Assembly: GCF_000430505.1 (NCBI RefSeq)
Contig: NZ_KE387154.1
Location: forward strand, 120,530 to 184,529
DNA: 64,000 bases
Source: Eisenibacter elegans DSM 3317
GTDB taxonomy: Bacteria > Bacteroidota > Bacteroidia > Cytophagales > Microscillaceae
Reading direction: 5' to 3'
How positions within the stretch are numbered: the first letter of the stretch is position 1; each line of letters starts with the position of its first letter. The translations under genes were made by a program, and so were the position numbers. The notes under the pieces are model-generated. The model saw nothing but the letters and a program-made list of their open reading frames with translations, did no database searches and was not told where the DNA came from. Shown here piece by piece: positions 1 to 8,253 of the stretch.

Positions 1-211
1 AGTGCATCAAGCCAATAAGCGGCTTATCAAACATCTTTTGCTGCCCAAATGCCAAGAGCAGCATCTTTTTTAAGCGCTCCGAAGGGCGATCTTTGCGCGA
101 CAGAGGCCGGCCTAGCTGAATGTTGCCGGCAATCCGACGAACACGGCGGCTAATAAAAAACGCCGCCACTGCCAGACATACGATGAACGCAACTTGCTGA
201 ATAACTTGCAT
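1..211 (-). CDS. (Fe-S)-binding membrane oxidoreductase, N-terminal fragment
   Basis: Partial gene: an ATG at 209-211 on the minus strand opens about 70 codons that run without a stop to the window edge. The protein begins MQVIQQVAFIVCLAVAAFF, one hydrophobic segment, followed by a basic stretch containing GNIQLGRPLSR and GQQKMFDKP. This resembles the N-terminus of the Bacteroidota membrane-anchored heterodisulfide-reductase-like (Fe-S)-binding proteins, which carry their 4Fe-4S and cysteine-rich CCG domains further downstream, outside this window. The cluster-binding part is therefore not visible and the call rests on N-terminal similarity as I remember it. The gene diverges from tRNA-Phe. 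Confidence 0.6.
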   Translation of the reverse strand, partial: MQVIQQVAFIVCLAVAAFFISRRVRRIAGNIQLGRPLSRKDRPSERLKKMLLLAFGQQKMFDKPLIGLMH

Positions 212-278
212 ATACGATTAGTTGTTGAGAGTGAAGAAAAACAAATATCGATTTTTTTTAAAATTTTTGCGCAAACTG

Positions 279-309
279 TTTGCGATATACAAAAACGGGT
301 GTACCTTTG
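279..309 (+). promoter_or_regulatory. Bacteroidota-type promoter of tRNA-Phe
   Basis: TTTG at 279-282, a 19-nt spacer, and TACCTTTG at 302-309 match the Bacteroidota primary-sigma consensus TTTG-N19-TAnnTTTG exactly. The tRNA begins 34 nt after the -7 box, leaving a short leader to be processed. Confidence 0.85.
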
Positions 310-343
310 CATTCCCAAACGACGACAAAAAGTCTTCAAAAAT

Positions 344-416
344 GGTGACGTAGCTCAGTTGGTAGAGCAAAGGACTGAAAATCCTTGTGTCGGTGGTTCG
401 ATTCCACTCGTCACCA
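344..416 (+). tRNA. tRNA-Phe (GAA)
   Basis: A 73-nt cloverleaf. The acceptor stem GGTGACG (344-350) pairs with CGTCACC (409-415) and A416 is the discriminator. The D-arm is GCTC...GAGC. The anticodon stem AAGGA/TCCTT encloses the loop CTGAAAA, with anticodon GAA at 377-379. The T-arm contains GGTTCGATTCC. The 3' CCA is not encoded (the sequence continues CTTC). Confidence 0.97.
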
Positions 417-424
417 CTTCCCAA

Positions 425-453
425 AACCGAACAATTACTTGTTCGGTTTTTTT
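425..453 (+). terminator. Rho-independent terminator of tRNA-Phe
   Basis: The inverted repeat AACCGAACAA / TTGTTCGGTT with a TTAC loop is followed by a run of seven T. It lies 8 nt after the tRNA. Confidence 0.85.
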
Positions 454-683
454 GTGTTTGTACCAATGCCAAACACGATGCGAAGTGAAGATACAAAATA
501 TTGTCTATCATTTTTGTTTGAGTACTCATAAATTGAGAGGGAATTCAAAAAGGTTTATCCCGCGCATTTTGCGCAAGGCTGTACCAACAAAAATACAACA
601 ATATGCTCGGCCTGCATACTATTTTTGCACCAAACCAACTAATATTGACCGATTCTAAATAAGCCACAAAACCGTAGGGAGTC
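454..683. other. Intergenic, no gene seen
   Basis: AT-rich spacer between the tRNA-Phe terminator and the 3' end of the histidine kinase. Open frames crossing it also run through the tRNA and look spurious. I see no RNA gene, repeat family member or convincing terminator for the histidine kinase. Confidence 0.5.
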
Positions 684-1868
684 CTAAGGGTTCAAGACAA
701 TACGGAAGGTCGTCCCTTTATCGATTTCAGAGTTTTTGATAAAAATCTGCCCTCGGTGATACTCCTCAATAATCCGCTTGGCCAAGGTAAGCCCCAGCCC
801 CCAGCCCCGCTTTTTGGTCGTAAACCCAGGGCTGAACACCCTCTTAATGTCTTTCTTGGCAATTCCCTTGCCTGTGTCGCTGATGTCTATCAACACCCTA
901 TCTTCGGGGCTTCGGCTCATAATAATGAGTATATCACCTTGGCTTTCCATCGCATCTACGGCGTTCTTGCAAATGTTCTCAATCACCCACTCAAACAAGT
1001 GCCGGTTCATCTTCACCCGCACGTGCCGCTCCAAGTGGTTTTCGATACGTATAGTAACCTTGCTCGACACACGGCGCTGAAGGTAATTGACAATGCCAAG
1101 CAAGATAAAATACACATCCTCGGGTTTGATTGTGGGCTCAGACCCAATATTGGAAAACCGCGCCGTTACTACTTGCAAACGACGGACATCCTTTTCCAGC
1201 TCCATCATAATCTCCTCTTGGTCGTAGTGCGGATCAACACGCATATAATCTATCCAAGCCATCAACGACGAAATAGGCGTTCCTAGTTGGTGGGCTGTCT
1301 CTTTGGCCAGCCCAACCCAGACCCTGTTTTGCTCTGCCCGCCTCGAATAGCTGAAAGCAATGTATATCAGAAACCCCAGCGTACCCAACACCATAAACTG
1401 AATATAGGGATAATAGCGCAACTGTGAGAGCAGGTTAGAGTTTCGATAATAAATATAACTGACCGTATCGTCGTCAATCTCGACCGCAATCGGGGGGTTT
1501 TGTTGTTTCATCAAAGCCAACTCCTTGGCCAACCTTTGCTCCATATAAGCCAAAGGAGCGCGCTCCGGCGTATCAATATTGCGATAGCTGATGATGCTGT
1601 CGTTTTGCACCAAAATCACTGGAATAGAACTATTGGCACCAATAATTTCCTGCAGCAAAAAGGTCAGCTCCTCATCAATATCTGACCGGATAACAAAGGT
1701 CAGGGCCTTGGCATACAAATCGATGATGCGCTGTTCTCGCTCGGCCAGCTTCTGTACCAACAAGTGGGTATAGTACAACGAAGCCACACAAAAAATTAGC
1801 GCTACTACAGCAAAACCACTCTTAAAACGTGACTTCTCCTGATATATGTCCGAAAATAACTTGTTCAT
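684..1868 (-). CDS. Membrane sensor histidine kinase (HisKA/HATPase_c)
   Basis: 394 aa, ATG at 1866-1868; the frame is open further upstream but has no better start. Two membrane segments (about residues 17-38 and 154-174) enclose a periplasmic sensor region of about 115 residues. The phospho-acceptor motif TAHQLGTPISSL has its His near residue 193. Then come the N-box ENICKNAVDAM, the G1 motif DTGKGI and the G2 motif GWGLGLTLAKRI, so all elements for ATP binding and autophosphorylation are present. There is no HAMP or PAS domain that I can recognise. No response regulator is adjacent, so this is an orphan kinase whose partner must be elsewhere. It diverges from the aldehyde dehydrogenase gene. 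Confidence 0.9.
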   Translation of the reverse strand: MNKLFSDIYQEKSRFKSGFAVVALIFCVASLYYTHLLVQKLAEREQRIIDLYAKALTFVIRSDIDEELTFLLQEIIGANSSIPVILVQNDSIISYRNIDTPERAPLAYMEQRLAKELALMKQQNPPIAVEIDDDTVSYIYYRNSNLLSQLRYYPYIQFMVLGTLGFLIYIAFSYSRRAEQNRVWVGLAKETAHQLGTPISSLMAWIDYMRVDPHYDQEEIMMELEKDVRRLQVVTARFSNIGSEPTIKPEDVYFILLGIVNYLQRRVSSKVTIRIENHLERHVRVKMNRHLFEWVIENICKNAVDAMESQGDILIIMSRSPEDRVLIDISDTGKGIAKKDIKRVFSPGFTTKKRGWGLGLTLAKRIIEEYHRGQIFIKNSEIDKGTTFRIVLNP

Positions 1869-2038
1869 AATCCCAAAACAATGACACCCCGCAGGTATTT
1901 GTAATGTACGGGCGGAATTTACGGAAACAAAATGAGAAAAATTCGGGTTTTTGGGAATGGATAGCGACAATACAAATACCGCAAGCTATCCAACACAAAC
2001 ACAAGTCCTTTGCTTTGCCAACAAAGCCGCCAAAGAAA

Positions 2039-2069
2039 TTGCTTTTTAGTCGCAATATCGTTATATTTG
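2039..2069 (+). promoter_or_regulatory. Probable promoter of the aldehyde dehydrogenase gene
   Basis: TTG (2039-2041), a 20-nt spacer and TATATTTG (2062-2069) match the Bacteroidota consensus with a spacer one nt long. This implies a leader of about 145 nt before the ATG at 2220. The rest of the 351-bp divergent spacer (1869-2219) shows no other clear element. Confidence 0.6.
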
Positions 2070-2219
2070 TTTTGCTGAAAGAGGCCTCAAAATAATGTGG
2101 TATTAGCAACTTCCCTATACGCACGATGTTCCGTTGACTACCTGCAAAGCAGCACAGGCCTAGGCTCAACAGCAATTGCTCCCTCAAAAACACCCTCCCA
2201 AAACTCCACTATAATCCAT

Positions 2220-3677
2220 ATGAGTACTTCCACCCTCACCCCCACCGCTCAATCCATTGAGCAAGTGAGCGCCGAGATTGACCGAATCTTCGCCGCCCAA
2301 CAAGCCAATGTTACTTATCTGCGCAATACCACTGCTCGTGAACGAATCACAAAACTTAAAAAACTCCGTAGCACCATCGAAGCAAATCTCGAAGAACTAC
2401 ACGAGGCGTTACATAAGGACTTTCGCAAATCGCCGGCAGAGGTCAATCTAGCAGAGGTGTTCCCTATTTTTGGCTCTATCAAACATACCTGCGCCAAACT
2501 ACGCCGTTGGATGAAGCCCAAACGTGTAGGTACTCCACTCAATATCATTGGCAGCAGCTCCAAGGTATATTATGAGTCCAAAGGTGTTGCGCTGATTATT
2601 TCGCCTTGGAACTACCCCTTCAACCTGACTTTTGACCCGCTGGTATATGCCATTGCCGCAGGCTGTGCGGCCATCCTCAAGCCCTCTGAGATGACTCCAC
2701 ATACCTCGGCCTTTATCACAAAGTTAGTCAAAGCAACTTTCCCTGAAAACGAAGTCGCCGTATTTGAAGGTGATGCAGCGGTGGCTCAAGCGCTGTTGGC
2801 CAAACCATTCGACCATATCTTCTTTACAGGCAGCCCCGCACTAGGCAAGGTGGTTATGCGTGCCGCTGCCGAACACCTCACCTCTGTAACGCTCGAACTG
2901 GGAGGCAAATCGCCTGTCATTGTGGATAAAGATACCAATATCAATGACGCTGCTGATAAGATTACTTACGGCAAATTCCTGAACTGTGGCCAAACCTGTA
3001 TTGCCCCCGACTATATCTTGGTACACCAAGAGGTCAAAGACCAACTCGTTGTGGCTATCGAAGAACGCATCAATCGCTTTGCCAAAGGCGAAGCTGGTAA
3101 CGATACCATCGAAACCACCCCAGACTATGCCCGTATCGTCAATCAACGACATTTTCAGCGTATCAAAAGCTTGCTCGACGATGCTACAGCCAAAGGAGGC
3201 AAAGTTCGGACAGGCGGGCAAGTGATTGCCGAAGAAAACTTTATCGCGCCTACACTCATCGAGCAAGTCAGTGAAGATATGAAGTTGATGCAAGAAGAAA
3301 TCTTTGGCCCGCTACTGCCTATCAAAACTTTCAATACGCTCAAAGAAGCAACCGATTATGTAGCGACCAAGCCCAAGCCCTTGGCACTGTACTTCTTCGG
3401 CAACCGCAAAGACAGCCGCGAGTTTGTACTCAAAAATACCACTGCCGGCGGTACTTCTATCAATGAGACCTTGCTCCATATTACCAACCCTGACCTGCCC
3501 TTTGGCGGGGTCAACAATAGCGGTATAGGCAAAACACACGGCTTCTATGGCTTCACGGCCTTCTCCAACGAGCGTGCGGTGTTACACCAACGCGTAGGCT
3601 TGACAAGTATCAAGATGATATACCCTCCATATACCCCAAGGGTCAAACAATTTGTCAAACTACTGATGCGCACCTAA
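2220..3677 (+). CDS. Aldehyde dehydrogenase family protein (class 3 / fatty-aldehyde type)
   Basis: 485 aa. I chose the ATG at 2220 (MSTSTLTPTAQ); the open frame extends upstream only through non-homologous residues. NAD(P)+-dependent oxidation of aldehydes to acids is expected. ALDH landmarks are present: ISPWNYPFNL (cofactor cleft), FFTGSPALGK, the glutamate motif TLELGGKSP, the catalytic cysteine in NCGQTCIAPDY, and the C-terminal EEIFGPLLP and PFGGVNNSG. The short form with a hydrophobic C-terminal segment resembles class 3 and fatty-aldehyde dehydrogenases; the substrate cannot be read from sequence. It is followed by its own terminator and a TetR gene on the same strand, which may regulate it, though no operator was identified. 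Confidence 0.92.
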   Translation: MSTSTLTPTAQSIEQVSAEIDRIFAAQQANVTYLRNTTARERITKLKKLRSTIEANLEELHEALHKDFRKSPAEVNLAEVFPIFGSIKHTCAKLRRWMKPKRVGTPLNIIGSSSKVYYESKGVALIISPWNYPFNLTFDPLVYAIAAGCAAILKPSEMTPHTSAFITKLVKATFPENEVAVFEGDAAVAQALLAKPFDHIFFTGSPALGKVVMRAAAEHLTSVTLELGGKSPVIVDKDTNINDAADKITYGKFLNCGQTCIAPDYILVHQEVKDQLVVAIEERINRFAKGEAGNDTIETTPDYARIVNQRHFQRIKSLLDDATAKGGKVRTGGQVIAEENFIAPTLIEQVSEDMKLMQEEIFGPLLPIKTFNTLKEATDYVATKPKPLALYFFGNRKDSREFVLKNTTAGGTSINETLLHITNPDLPFGGVNNSGIGKTHGFYGFTAFSNERAVLHQRVGLTSIKMIYPPYTPRVKQFVKLLMRT

Positions 3678-3710
3678 TGCTGTAGCGCTCTAGGATATCA
3701 GCAAATGACT

Positions 3711-3741
3711 ATTCCGTGTTGAATAAGGCACGGAATTTTTT
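3711..3741 (+). terminator. Terminator after the aldehyde dehydrogenase gene
   Basis: ATTCCGTG (3711-3718) and CACGGAAT (3729-3736) form an 8-bp stem followed by a T-run, 34 nt after the stop codon. Confidence 0.75.
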
Positions 3742-3815
3742 CGCCCTCAAGCAGATAGGCTTACTATTATAACAAAAATCATTACTTTTGCATTTGCTTG
3801 TATAACACACTCACC

Positions 3816-4541
3816 ATGAAAGGATTCGCTAGTATCAAGATTAAGATCAATCAAAAGTTGTATCTCAAAGACCCGGAACAAACCGAGCTGGGACGCAATA
3901 TCATCCAAAACAGTATTTTACTGATTGATGAATTGGGCTTTGAGGCTTTTACATTCAAAAAATTAGCCACTCATATCCACTCTACAGAAGCCTCTATTTA
4001 TCGCTATTTTGAGAACAAACACAACCTCTTGGTATATCTTACCTCTTGGTACTGGAGTTGGCTAGAGTATCAGATTGATTATCAGATACATAACATCGAA
4101 GACCCCAAGCGTTGTATCGAGATTGCCCTCAGTGTGATTACGGATATCAACCAGCAAGATGATGCTTTTGAGTATATCAATGAGGCCGCACTCCATCGGA
4201 TTGTAGTCGCTGAGTCGCTCAAAACATACCATACCAAAAGTGTGGATGAGGAGAACAAAGACGATTTTTTCAGGAGCTACAAATCTCTCTGCAACAAACT
4301 CGTAGAACTGTTTGAGCAAGTCAACCCTGAGTACCCCTTTGCGAAGGCGCTCTCCAGCACGGTCATCGAGTCTGCCCATCAGCAAATTTTCTTGGCCTCA
4401 CACTTGCCCCGCCTCACTGACTTCTCGATGCATGATAGCGCCCAAGATTATGCTCCTATTACCCAATACTTGGAGCACTTGGTGTTTACGCAGCTGCTTT
4501 CTCCACTACCTGAGGGGTGTCATCTGAAAAAAACCGACTGA
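3816..4541 (+). CDS. TetR/AcrR-family transcriptional regulator
   Basis: 241 aa. The ATG at 3816 (MKGFASIKIK) is preferred over an in-frame TTG at 3798. The N-terminal DNA-binding domain is clear: a helix ILLIDELGFEAFTF, then KKLATHIHSTEASIYRYF as the helix-turn-helix, followed by KHNLLVYL. The rest is a divergent helical ligand or dimer domain with no family I recognise. A TACTTTTG -7 element lies at 3783-3790 but lacks a good -33 partner. It sits 138 bp after the aldehyde dehydrogenase gene on the same strand, so co-function in aldehyde or lipid metabolism is possible but is inference only. Confidence 0.85.
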   Translation: MKGFASIKIKINQKLYLKDPEQTELGRNIIQNSILLIDELGFEAFTFKKLATHIHSTEASIYRYFENKHNLLVYLTSWYWSWLEYQIDYQIHNIEDPKRCIEIALSVITDINQQDDAFEYINEAALHRIVVAESLKTYHTKSVDEENKDDFFRSYKSLCNKLVELFEQVNPEYPFAKALSSTVIESAHQQIFLASHLPRLTDFSMHDSAQDYAPITQYLEHLVFTQLLSPLPEGCHLKKTD

Positions 4542-4579
4542 TAGACTGCGCTTTGATAGCCAAAACATTATCAATCATA

Positions 4580-4620
4580 AAAGCCATATACTTTGAAGAG
4601 TACATGGCTTTGGTATTTTT
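4580..4620 (+). terminator. Hairpin terminator after the TetR gene
   Basis: AAAGCCAT (4580-4587) pairs with ATGGCTTT (4604-4611), with an additional inner ACT/AGT pairing, followed by GGTATTTTT. It lies between convergent genes. Confidence 0.65.
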
Positions 4621-4634
4621 GAGGAAGCAGGGTT

Positions 4635-4868
4635 TTATGCTGCTTGCGCCCTAAGGTCTTTGGAGGCTTGCAGAATGGCCGCAATACACGCAGGTTGGGG
4701 AGTTGTTACAGCCTGATTGAGCTGACTGAGCGTGTGTTTAAGCACTTTGTAGCGATAGCGCAAGTGCGCGTCTCGGCTCAGTTGGTGTTGAAAACGCTGC
4801 TGCTCCTTGTCGGTCATCTCAGCATAAACATAACGTATCAGTTCATTCTCGGTGTGTGTATTGTTCAT
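4635..4868 (-). CDS. Small anti-sigma-like protein downstream of the ECF sigma factor
   Basis: 77 aa, ATG at 4866-4868 (MNNTHTENELIRYVYAEMT). It overlaps the sigma-factor gene by 26 bp in another frame, so the two are probably translationally coupled. The N-terminal half, with ELIRYVYAEMTDKEQQRF followed by a helical stretch, resembles the short helical start of many anti-sigma factors and zinc-finger-like regulators. There is no transmembrane segment and no Cys/His zinc motif. Position and size suggest a soluble modulator of the sigma factor; this is inference from context. It might also be a structural remnant of a longer anti-sigma factor. Confidence 0.6.
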   Translation of the reverse strand: MNNTHTENELIRYVYAEMTDKEQQRFQHQLSRDAHLRYRYKVLKHTLSQLNQAVTTPQPACIAAILQASKDLRAQAA

Positions 4869-5439
4869 GGGTGTGCGGGGTCTGTAGTGCTTTGCGTAAA
4901 TTAACCAAAGCATAACGCATGCGCCCCAAGGCTGTATTGATGCTTACTTGTGTCGCATCGGCAATTTCTTGAAAGCTCATTCCTGCGTAATGCCTCATGA
5001 TTAATACTTCACGTTGCTTCTCAGGTAACCGCTGAATGAGATTTCTTAGTTGAGCTACAGTTTCGGCTTGTATTTGCAATGTCTCGACAGAGTCTTCAGC
5101 AAATGAAAGCGCGTTGAGCACATGGTCACCATCACTAAAAACTACCTCCGGGTATCGCTTTTCGCGGCGGAGGTAGTCGATGGCCAAATTGTGTGCCACG
5201 CGCAGTAACCAAGGCAAAAACTTGCCTTCTTCTTGGTAGCGCCCCGATTGTAGGGTTTTGATAGCTTTGATGAAGGTCTCTTGCAGCAGGTCTTCGGCAG
5301 TGTAGCGGTCTTTGACCACAACGAGTATGGTGGTGTATACTCTTGGACTGTGCCGGGCTACGAGTTGCGCAAAAGCTTCCTCATCTCCCTTGATATACCT
5401 TGATATCAGGGTAGCATCTTCGACAGTAATTTTGTTCAT
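4843..5439 (-). CDS. ECF-type RNA polymerase sigma factor
   Basis: 198 aa, ATG at 5437-5439 (MNKITVEDATLI), chosen because the residues upstream are not sigma-like. Region 2 is visible as DEEAFAQLVARHSPRVYTT and DLLQETFIKAIKTL. The region 2.4-like basic stretch is HNLAIDYLRREKRYPE. Region 4 is QREVLIMRHYAGMSFQEIA followed by the recognition helix VSINTALGRMRYALVNL. Directs RNA polymerase core to a dedicated promoter class. Its 3' end overlaps the start of the small downstream gene, the usual sigma/anti-sigma arrangement. The signal and regulon are unknown. Confidence 0.92.
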   Translation of the reverse strand: MNKITVEDATLISRYIKGDEEAFAQLVARHSPRVYTTILVVVKDRYTAEDLLQETFIKAIKTLQSGRYQEEGKFLPWLLRVAHNLAIDYLRREKRYPEVVFSDGDHVLNALSFAEDSVETLQIQAETVAQLRNLIQRLPEKQREVLIMRHYAGMSFQEIADATQVSINTALGRMRYALVNLRKALQTPHTHEQYTHRE

Positions 5440-5691
5440 AACACACATTGGGTTAGTTGGTTGCCCTTTGCGCTTCTCTTGGCAAACGACAACAACAGTG
5501 CTTAACACTTTAATTTTGTAGACAAACAGTAGCTCCTTCAATCGGACAAACAAAAGGAGCTTTTACACACAATTATAACAGACAAACTTTTGTACTACTT
5601 ATTACGGGCATACAAAAGCTTTTGTTATCAGGTAATTCCCCTATTTTTGGGCCAAAGGTCTACTAAAGCACCAAGTTAAGCACGGCACTCT

Positions 5692-6375
5692 CTACCTTTT
5701 TAGTGCGATAACTGACAAAGTAAGGTACAAGACGAAAATCGCCGGAATCCAGGCCAGCCCTCCTCCAGCAAGCAGCATAAGGCTGCCCAACAAGAGGCCA
5801 TAGCGCCAAGGGTTGGCCTCGTGGCTAGGGCGAAGGGTTTTGAATTTGAAGGACAAAAAAGGCCTGTTGAGCAGCATCAGGGCGGCCAAGGCTATGGCCA
5901 AGCTACCGGCAACCCAAGGCTGCCAAACCCAATCAGGAGCCTGCCACCAAGCTGAGGAAGCCACCAACAGCGCTACCGCAGGGGTGGGGACACCTGAGAA
6001 ATGCTCTTGCTGGTTTTGGTCTATGGTAAACTTGGCCAAACGTAAGGCCGCTGCCGCAGCAATAAACCACGCCATATGCGCCCACCACGGCTGACGTACG
6101 GGAGTATGACCGGCCATTTGTACATACCACAGCATAGCGGGAAGCGCGCCAAAGCTGACCATATCGGCTAGGGAATCAAGTGGTTTGCCTATAGCTGACT
6201 CGGCCCTGAGTAAGCGTGCCGCTGCCCCATCCAAGAAATCAAACACCAAACCAGCAGCCAGAGCATAGGCAGCCTCTCTCAGTTGGCCTTGGGCGGCATA
6301 ATGCAGGCCAATGCAGCCACTGATGACATTGCCTAAAGTAAGTAGGTTAGGGAAGTGGCGACTCAAGGTCTTCAT
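5692..6375 (-). CDS. pssA: CDP-diacylglycerol--serine O-phosphatidyltransferase
   Basis: 227 aa, ATG at 6373-6375. Makes phosphatidylserine, the precursor of phosphatidylethanolamine, from CDP-diacylglycerol and serine in the inner membrane. The CDP-alcohol phosphatidyltransferase signature is present at about residues 47-69: DFLDGAAARLLR then GKPLDSLAD, matching D-x2-DG-x2-AR-x8-G-x3-D-x3-D. Several membrane segments follow, including WQPWVAGSLAIALAALML and YGLLLGSLMLLAG. The N-terminus NLLTLGNVISGCIGLHYA is typical of PssA. The gene overlaps the upstream DUF3592-like gene by 29 bp, suggesting co-transcription. Confidence 0.9.
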   Translation of the reverse strand: MKTLSRHFPNLLTLGNVISGCIGLHYAAQGQLREAAYALAAGLVFDFLDGAAARLLRAESAIGKPLDSLADMVSFGALPAMLWYVQMAGHTPVRQPWWAHMAWFIAAAAALRLAKFTIDQNQQEHFSGVPTPAVALLVASSAWWQAPDWVWQPWVAGSLAIALAALMLLNRPFLSFKFKTLRPSHEANPWRYGLLLGSLMLLAGGGLAWIPAIFVLYLTLSVIALKR

Positions 6376-6805
6376 CAGGGTTAATTTTGGCCATCAAAAT
6401 ATAACGTATCAAGCATACCAATGCCAAGGGCATCAAGCCAAAGACCAGTACCATGGAGGGAGCAAACCACAGATGCCAGAAGTCATACACCACGGCTTGT
6501 GTGGGCTGTTCGGGACGGTAACGTATCCATTGTTGCTGGCCGCGTGTGGGATGGAGGGTATCTGTGGTAGGCACATTGCTTGTAAACTGTATCACGGTGT
6601 CGGCTTCGGTTGGTTGGTATTCCCATATCGGTAAAAAGGCATAACGCTGGGGTTTCCAACCGACAAGTGTTGCCTGAGCCGACTCTGTTTGGCGTAGCCA
6701 CTGCCACTGCATCAAGACCATATAGCCAAAGGCCAACACAGAAAACAAAGCAAAAATCAATACGGCTAAGCGTGTATTGCGTAAAGGGGTTTTGGAAGAG
6801 GCCAT
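6347..6805 (-). CDS. DUF3592-like two-TM membrane protein
   Basis: 152 aa from ATG 6803-6805 (MASSKTPLRNTR); an alternative ATG lies at 6815-6817. One membrane segment near the N-terminus (about residues 12-33) and one near the C-terminus (about 112-135) flank an extracytoplasmic domain. Its pattern, from ATLVGWKPQ and YQPTEADTVIQF to WIRYRPEQPTQAVVYDF, fits the DUF3592 layout in which a polar beta domain sits between two helices. Function unknown. The 3' end overlaps pssA, so the two are likely one transcript, but I know of no established functional link. Confidence 0.65.
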   Translation of the reverse strand: MASSKTPLRNTRLAVLIFALFSVLAFGYMVLMQWQWLRQTESAQATLVGWKPQRYAFLPIWEYQPTEADTVIQFTSNVPTTDTLHPTRGQQQWIRYRPEQPTQAVVYDFWHLWFAPSMVLVFGLMPLALVCLIRYILMAKINPDEDLESPLP

Positions 6806-7108
6806 AGCAAAAATCATTCGTTTAGAAGCCAAAATACTCCGGCTGATAAAGGTATGCAAAAGTGCTCATTTTTTGGGAAAACCCCAGCCCTCGACGTCCG
6901 TCGGCCATAAATTCTTGGACACCTGTTCGTATAATAATATCGTTCGTTTGTAAATTTGTATTGATAATATTATCCTACCAAACGTTTGTACGTATTACAT
7001 AGGGGACAAGGCCAACCAACTATGTGTATCAGATAGTTTAGTTAAATCAAACACCCCCCTTACCCTAAAATAATAATACTCACCTTACATTAACACTCAA
7101 ATATTCCC
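6806..7108. other. Intergenic region between divergent genes
   Basis: 303-bp spacer between the DUF3592-like gene (minus) and the FecR-like gene (plus). An exact -7 box TAAATTTG lies at 6951-6958 on the plus strand, but the best -33 candidate (TTCG, 6926-6929) is two nt too far away. Several ACAAACG/CGTTTG words give local dyad symmetry around 6941-6990, possibly an operator. No gene or known repeat is seen. Confidence 0.4.
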
Positions 7109-8038
7109 ATGCGTACCATCTTATCTTCCCTGCTGCTCTGTGTAGGACTGTTGCTCTCACAAACAGGCTTTGGTCAGGAGTTGTACTACATCGTAGAAGT
7201 CAAAGGCAATATCGTTGCCAACGGTAGCCTCCTTGCCAAAGGTAAACAAATCAAAGCTACTGACAAGCTCAAGATATCGCCCGGAGCCAAAGCCATTGTG
7301 ATGAGCTCGCAACGCGGGCGCTTTGTGATTCCTAAGCCCGGAGTAAACACCTCGTCGCAGTTGGAGTTTTTTGTGAAAGATGTGCTCTCACCACTCAAAA
7401 CCAACGCCCAAGCAAGTACCCGAGGTGGCGAAGAAGCCAATGGAGTTATTGACCTAAGCAATTATTTTGGCCGCCAGCAATTTTTAATCATTGGCGAAAC
7501 ACTCAACTTTGATTTAGACCCCAACAAATACCCACTCGACAACAAGAGCTACTTGCTCCTGATGGCCAAGGTAGACGGTGTTACCTATCTACACAAGCTG
7601 CCCCATACTGACAAGCACGTTACCCTGACCAAAGATGCAATGCTTGAGGCACGAGGTGGAGAGCGAATAGCACTCACAGCACTAGAGCAAGTCGAACTAT
7701 ATTACATCAAGAACAACGCCCGACAGTTGGTAACCTCGTTCAAGCCGGTATTCTTGCCCGAGGCAGAAGTCAAAGACTTCTTCGATTTCCTCTCCAAAAC
7801 TACTGCCTTTGGGGAGCTGTCAGAAGCTCAGGCCAAGTACGACTTGTTGTACTGGAGTTTTGTGGCGGCATACTTACAAGACTTTGTCGAAACAGCAACG
7901 GCCAGCGAAAGCAATATGGCAGTTCCTGAAATGAAAATTGTTGCAAAGTTTGGTGAAGAAAGTTTCAAAAACTGGCTACATATCCACAAATACATCCCTA
8001 CGGCCAAAGTAGATACCCCTAAGGACGTAGTAGAGTAG
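7109..8038 (+). CDS. Secreted protein with FecR-like N-terminal domain
   Basis: 309 aa. The N-terminus MRTILSSLLLCVGLLLSQTG ends in FGQ, a likely Sec signal peptide. The mature start, YYIVEVKGNIVANGSLLAKG then KATDKLKISPGAKAIV and SSQRGRFVIP, has the short beta-repeat pattern of FecR-type periplasmic sensing domains. The remaining 200 residues are not recognisable to me; they contain EKTL-rich helical and beta stretches and no membrane helix. The CHASE2 gene follows 215 bp downstream on the same strand. FecR-like and CHASE2 proteins are often neighbours in bacterial sensory loci, so a shared extracytoplasmic sensing role is plausible. The assignment is by pattern only. Confidence 0.6.
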   Translation: MRTILSSLLLCVGLLLSQTGFGQELYYIVEVKGNIVANGSLLAKGKQIKATDKLKISPGAKAIVMSSQRGRFVIPKPGVNTSSQLEFFVKDVLSPLKTNAQASTRGGEEANGVIDLSNYFGRQQFLIIGETLNFDLDPNKYPLDNKSYLLLMAKVDGVTYLHKLPHTDKHVTLTKDAMLEARGGERIALTALEQVELYYIKNNARQLVTSFKPVFLPEAEVKDFFDFLSKTTAFGELSEAQAKYDLLYWSFVAAYLQDFVETATASESNMAVPEMKIVAKFGEESFKNWLHIHKYIPTAKVDTPKDVVE

Positions 8039-8052
8039 CCCCATAAAAGCTG

Positions 8053-8153
8053 ATACCCAAGCAACTTTGGTTTGGGAAATATATTCATTGAAAGCCCTTG
8101 ATAATCAGGAAAATCAAATCCTGAAAATCCTCGAATCAAGAGAATCTTGGTAT
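8053..8153 (+). repeat. Dispersed intergenic repeat, family 1, copy A
   Basis: About 100 bp between the FecR-like and CHASE2 genes. It has the ordered blocks shared by all copies: TACCCAA..TTTGGTTTGGGAAAT, ATTGAAAGCCCTTGATAATCA, AAATCAAATCCTG, then GAATCTTGGTATA. Copy B is the closest relative in this window. Confidence 0.8.
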
Positions 8154-8253
8154 ATTTTTAGTAATTTGCCTGCAAGCCCTCAAAGGCTCCTTTAGTGGTA
8201 GTTTTTGGGGGCTTATCAAATCATCAAAACCCTGACTGAACCTATTTTTTGGT

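Noticed and set aside
194-658. 154-codon plus-strand frame across tRNA-Phe
   Set aside because: It runs through the tRNA promoter, the tRNA and its terminator; composition is not protein-like.
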